From positions 1 to 8,115 of the forward strand of contig JAKJGD010000071.1 of assembly GCA_022704585.1 (NCBI GenBank): a stretch of DNA of 8,115 nucleotides, in the 5' to 3' direction. Origin of the DNA: Spirochaetota bacterium. GTDB lineage: Bacteria; Spirochaetota; UBA4802; UBA5550. Positions 6,603-8,115 of the stretch are shown in pieces. The notes under the pieces are model-generated. The model made no database searches and had not been told where the DNA came from. It saw nothing but the letters and a program-made list of their open reading frames with translations. A program made the position numbers and the translations under genes. Each line of letters opens with the position of its first letter. Position 1 is the first letter of the stretch.

Positions 6603-6612
6603 CCATGTTGTC

Positions 6613-6625
6613 AGGGAAATTCCCT
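6613..6625. repeat. Short palindrome after the FecR gene
   Basis: AGGGAA (6613-6618) and TTCCCT (6620-6625) are exact inverted repeats around a single A. The site starts 11 bases after the FecR-gene stop. There is no T-run after it, so it is not a standard terminator; it might be a protein site or chance. Confidence 0.3.
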
Positions 6626-6765
6626 ATCACAGTCTTAACCCTGGTTTATGTAAAAATTCATTGACATTCCAAATAGTACGGTTTTACGGTCATTGATGGG
6701 GGGCGGCTTCCGTATTTCTCAAATAGGAAGTGCCGCGTGGCATCATTTCTGATTTCAGCATCAGG

Positions 6766-6793
6766 CTTACGCATTTATTCATCTCGATATAAT
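6766..6793 (+). promoter_or_regulatory. Possible promoter of the cytochrome-sensor unit
   Basis: A perfect TATAAT lies at 6788-6793. The best -35 partner is CTTACG (6766-6771), three of six positions with a 16-base spacer, so activation by another factor may be needed. Transcription would start near 6800, giving a leader of about 77 bases that contains the hairpin at 6807-6830. Confidence 0.45.
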
Positions 6794-6806
6794 TGGTCTG
6801 TCCGGT

Positions 6807-6854
6807 CCGCGCGCCTGTTGAGGTTCGCGGGTTTTCTTGTTTTCATTTTTTTTT
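6807..6854 (+). terminator. Hairpin with U-tract; terminator or leader attenuator
   Basis: CCGCG (6807-6811) pairs with CGCGG (6826-6830), and inside it CCT (6814-6816) pairs with AGG (6821-6823), with a GTTG loop and a small 2-by-2 internal loop. It is followed at once by a T-rich stretch with TTTT at 6832-6835, TTTT at 6840-6843 (after G6839) and nine T at 6846-6854. This has the form of an intrinsic terminator. It lies over 200 bases after the FecR-gene stop but only 22 bases before the cytochrome ATG, and downstream of the TATAAT box, so it may act as an attenuator for the cytochrome gene. Confidence 0.55.
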
Positions 6855-6876
6855 ACTGCATGAGGTGATACTATAA

Positions 6877-7833
6877 ATGAAATTCCTCGGCGACAAACTC
6901 CCGGCTTTTTCTTGTTCCGCACTGTACCCTTTTGTCCTCGTGATATCATTATTGTTCTGTGCTACCTGCAGCAAGGATCCCAGCGGCACCGACCTGGTGA
7001 CCATCACCGGGGTAAATGCATTCATGACAGACGAGGACGTGGCCGCCGGCATGAAAAAAACCCTGGAGACGACCATACGGGTGCAGATGCGCCACCAGCC
7101 GCATGAAGATGCAGGCGTATCATGCGTCTCCTGCCATCATAAGAGCTGGAATGATGAACGGATTAAAAAATGCTCCTACTGTCACAAGGGGATGGATGGG
7201 GCACGCATGTTCCATACGTTCTGCATCAAGTGCCATACCGACAGGGACGATGGACCGGTCAAATGCAACGAATGCCACATCGAGAAAGAAGAAGAACAGG
7301 TGTACAAGGACATTGAAAAGCTCTACGCCAATACCTTCACCTTTGACAAAAAACACCACAAGATCCATTCCGACGCAGTCGTGGATTGCAATACCTGCCA
7401 CCATGATGCAGGCAAAGACAAGAACAAGAAAAAATGCACCGAATGCCATGTCGGCAAGTCGAAAATGATAATCCTTCACTATTTCTGCAAGGACTGCCAC
7501 AAGAAGCGGGGCGGCCCGGTACAATGCCAGGGGTGCCATGCCGGCGCCAAAGCGGAATATCAGAAGGTGAGGGACATCCTGCCGCTGGAGAAAACAGGCC
7601 ATCGCCTGCCGCAGATCCGTTTCAATCACAAGGCGCATGTCGAGGAATACAACACGGAATGCATCGACTGCCATCACATGGGGTCCATGAAAAAGTGTTC
7701 CGCCTGTCACACTAATAAGGACGTCGGCGCGGTTATCAACCTGAAGGCGGCCTTTCACCAGCAGTGCCATGAATGCCACCGCCGGAAATCGGGGCCGCAG
7801 GGCTGCATCAGGTGCCACCGGGAGCAGAGATAG
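6877..7833 (+). CDS. Dodecahaem c-type cytochrome, three c3-like tetrahaem modules
   Basis: A 318-residue exported electron carrier. GAGGTG (6862-6867) is 9 bases before the ATG. The N-terminus has a hydrophobic segment (16-29) followed by C-A-T-C31-SKD, so it may be a lipoprotein attached at Cys31 or Cys28; a non-lipidated or membrane-anchored form is also possible. Twelve CXXCH haem sites begin at residues 83, 99, 116, 130; 171, 187, 204, 217; 262, 274, 297 and 310. They form three repeats, each with HxxH (73-76, 161-164, 251-254), CXXCHH, CXXCH, an FH or LH pair just before the third site, and a fourth CXXCH. This is the class III (cytochrome c3) layout, in which those extra histidines are distal haem ligands, so all twelve haems can be bis-histidine and low potential. 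It probably carries electrons across the periplasm or at a membrane surface. A sensor gene follows after 38 bases. Confidence 0.93.
   Translation: MKFLGDKLPAFSCSALYPFVLVISLLFCATCSKDPSGTDLVTITGVNAFMTDEDVAAGMKKTLETTIRVQMRHQPHEDAGVSCVSCHHKSWNDERIKKCSYCHKGMDGARMFHTFCIKCHTDRDDGPVKCNECHIEKEEEQVYKDIEKLYANTFTFDKKHHKIHSDAVVDCNTCHHDAGKDKNKKKCTECHVGKSKMIILHYFCKDCHKKRGGPVQCQGCHAGAKAEYQKVRDILPLEKTGHRLPQIRFNHKAHVEEYNTECIDCHHMGSMKKCSACHTNKDVGAVINLKAAFHQQCHECHRRKSGPQGCIRCHREQR
7078..7278 (+). repeat. Tetrahaem module 1 of the cytochrome
   Basis: Residues 68-134. The order is RHQPH (H73 and H76), CVSCHH (83-88), CSYCH (99-103), FH at 112-113 before CIKCH (116-120), and CNECH (130-134). It carries the four haem sites and four candidate distal histidines expected of a c3 unit. 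Confidence 0.85.
7339..7539 (+). repeat. Tetrahaem module 2 of the cytochrome
   Basis: Residues 155-221. The order is KHHKIH (H161 and H164, with an extra H160), CNTCHH (171-176), CTECH (187-191), LH at 200-201 before CKDCH (204-208), and CQGCH (217-221). It begins about 88 residues after module 1 and aligns with it motif by motif. Confidence 0.85.
7615..7818 (+). repeat. Tetrahaem module 3 of the cytochrome
   Basis: Residues 247-314. The order is IRFNHKAH (H251 and H254), CIDCHH (262-267), CSACH (274-278), FH at 293-294 before CHECH (297-301), and CIRCH (310-314). The FNHKAH and FHQQC strings are the closest of the three modules to classical cytochrome c3. The protein ends four residues later. 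Confidence 0.88.
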
Positions 7834-7871
7834 GAATCCCTCGCAAGAAAAATAACATGGGGAGACGATCT

Positions 7872-8115
7872 ATGGCGATTATAAGCAGGCTCGTTGATTG
7901 GATAAGGAACATGAGCATTCGCAACAAGGTGAGAAATATCCTCCTGGCGATCTGCATCGTAATTTCGGTCATATTTCTGGGCGTCAGCTACTTTGTTACC
8001 GGCGGCTGGATCCGGGACCTTGTCGTGCAAAACTACTCCGAAATCGCTACGAAACAATTCGAGTTTGTCGAGTACTGGATGGAGCGGAGGGCGGAGCACA
8101 TTGAGAAGCTTTCCG
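7872..8115 (+). CDS. Membrane-anchored extracytoplasmic sensor protein (5' fragment)
   Basis: The frame opens with ATG at 7872, preceded by GGGGAG (7859-7864, spacing 7), and runs off the right edge after 81 codons without a stop. Residues 1-21 are short, basic and cytoplasmic (IRNMSIRNKVRN), followed by one membrane helix (about 22-44, ILLAICIVISVIFLGVSYFV). The extracytoplasmic part then begins with WIRDLVVQNYSEIATKQFEFVEYWMERRAEHIEKLS. A long helix with this 'n.seia..qf..v..wm..r...i..la' pattern is typical of the first helix of double-Cache sensor domains. Such N-termini belong to chemoreceptors, histidine kinases, diguanylate cyclases and adenylate cyclases, and the output domain lies outside the window, so the class is unknown. 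It follows the cytochrome gene by 38 bases with no terminator and is probably in the same transcript. Confidence 0.75.
   Translation, partial: MAIISRLVDWIRNMSIRNKVRNILLAICIVISVIFLGVSYFVTGGWIRDLVVQNYSEIATKQFEFVEYWMERRAEHIEKLS

Noticed and set aside
6661..6689. TTGACA at 6661 as the -35 box of a cytochrome promoter
   Set aside because: No acceptable -10 box occurs 15-19 bases downstream (TTACGG, TACGGT and similar), so the box alone is not enough to call a promoter.
6958..6972. C-A-T-C near residue 28 of the cytochrome as a thirteenth haem site
   Set aside because: The residue after the second Cys is Ser, not His, and the segment lies at the end of the hydrophobic signal; it is better read as a lipidation site.
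7120..7818. Long minus-strand frame of 232 residues across the cytochrome gene
   Set aside because: It is the shadow of the cytochrome: the many Cys and His codons avoid stops on the other strand. The plus-strand motifs leave no doubt which frame is real.

Overview
The window is GC-rich DNA, by eye, from a diderm (Gram-negative type) bacterium. It encodes a TolC-family outer-membrane protein, three predicted lipoproteins or lipoprotein-like exported proteins, and a periplasmic multiheme cytochrome. A tetraheme-c3-type cytochrome together with a DUF362/2[4Fe-4S] protein suggests an anaerobic or facultative lifestyle. The loose lipoboxes and the FecR-domain lipoprotein would suit Spirochaetota. 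The c3-type haem modules would equally suit the former Deltaproteobacteria. The sequence alone does not settle the phylum. I see no RNA gene, CRISPR array, insertion sequence or other mobile element.

Layout: (1) 3-293, the C-terminal end of an FtsX/MacB-like membrane permease. (2) 398-2217, a two-gene unit in which a PlsC-type acyltransferase overlaps by 4 bases a DUF362 protein with two [4Fe-4S] ferredoxin motifs. (3) 2231-2620 on the minus strand, a small orphan lipoprotein that converges on the DUF362 gene with only 13 bases between them. (4) 2621-2796, an AT-rich divergent promoter region with two inverted repeats around a TTGACA box. (5) 2797-5222, a TetR-family regulator followed by a TolC-family outer-membrane efflux protein, with no pump or adaptor gene next to it. 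(6) 5223-5606, a non-coding stretch with several hairpins and a good promoter (TTGACG, 17 bp, extended -10) carrying an operator-like inverted repeat. (7) 5607-6602, a FecR-domain lipoprotein with a long disordered charged tail. (8) 6603-6876, a non-coding region with a perfect TATAAT box and a hairpin plus U-tract just before the next gene. (9) 6877-7833, a twelve-haem cytochrome made of three c3-like tetrahaem modules. (10) 7872 to the window end, the N-terminus of a membrane-anchored extracytoplasmic sensor.

How the genes may work together: the TetR regulator probably represses itself and the downstream TolC gene through the palindrome in its promoter (inference). The cytochrome and sensor genes are 38 bases apart on one strand and probably share a transcript, which makes a redox-linked sensing module possible but unproven. 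The most distinctive item is the cytochrome: its three modules hold twelve CXXCH sites and exactly twelve recognisable candidate distal histidines. The hairpin/U-tract in its leader is a candidate attenuator. No complete new system can be claimed from this window.
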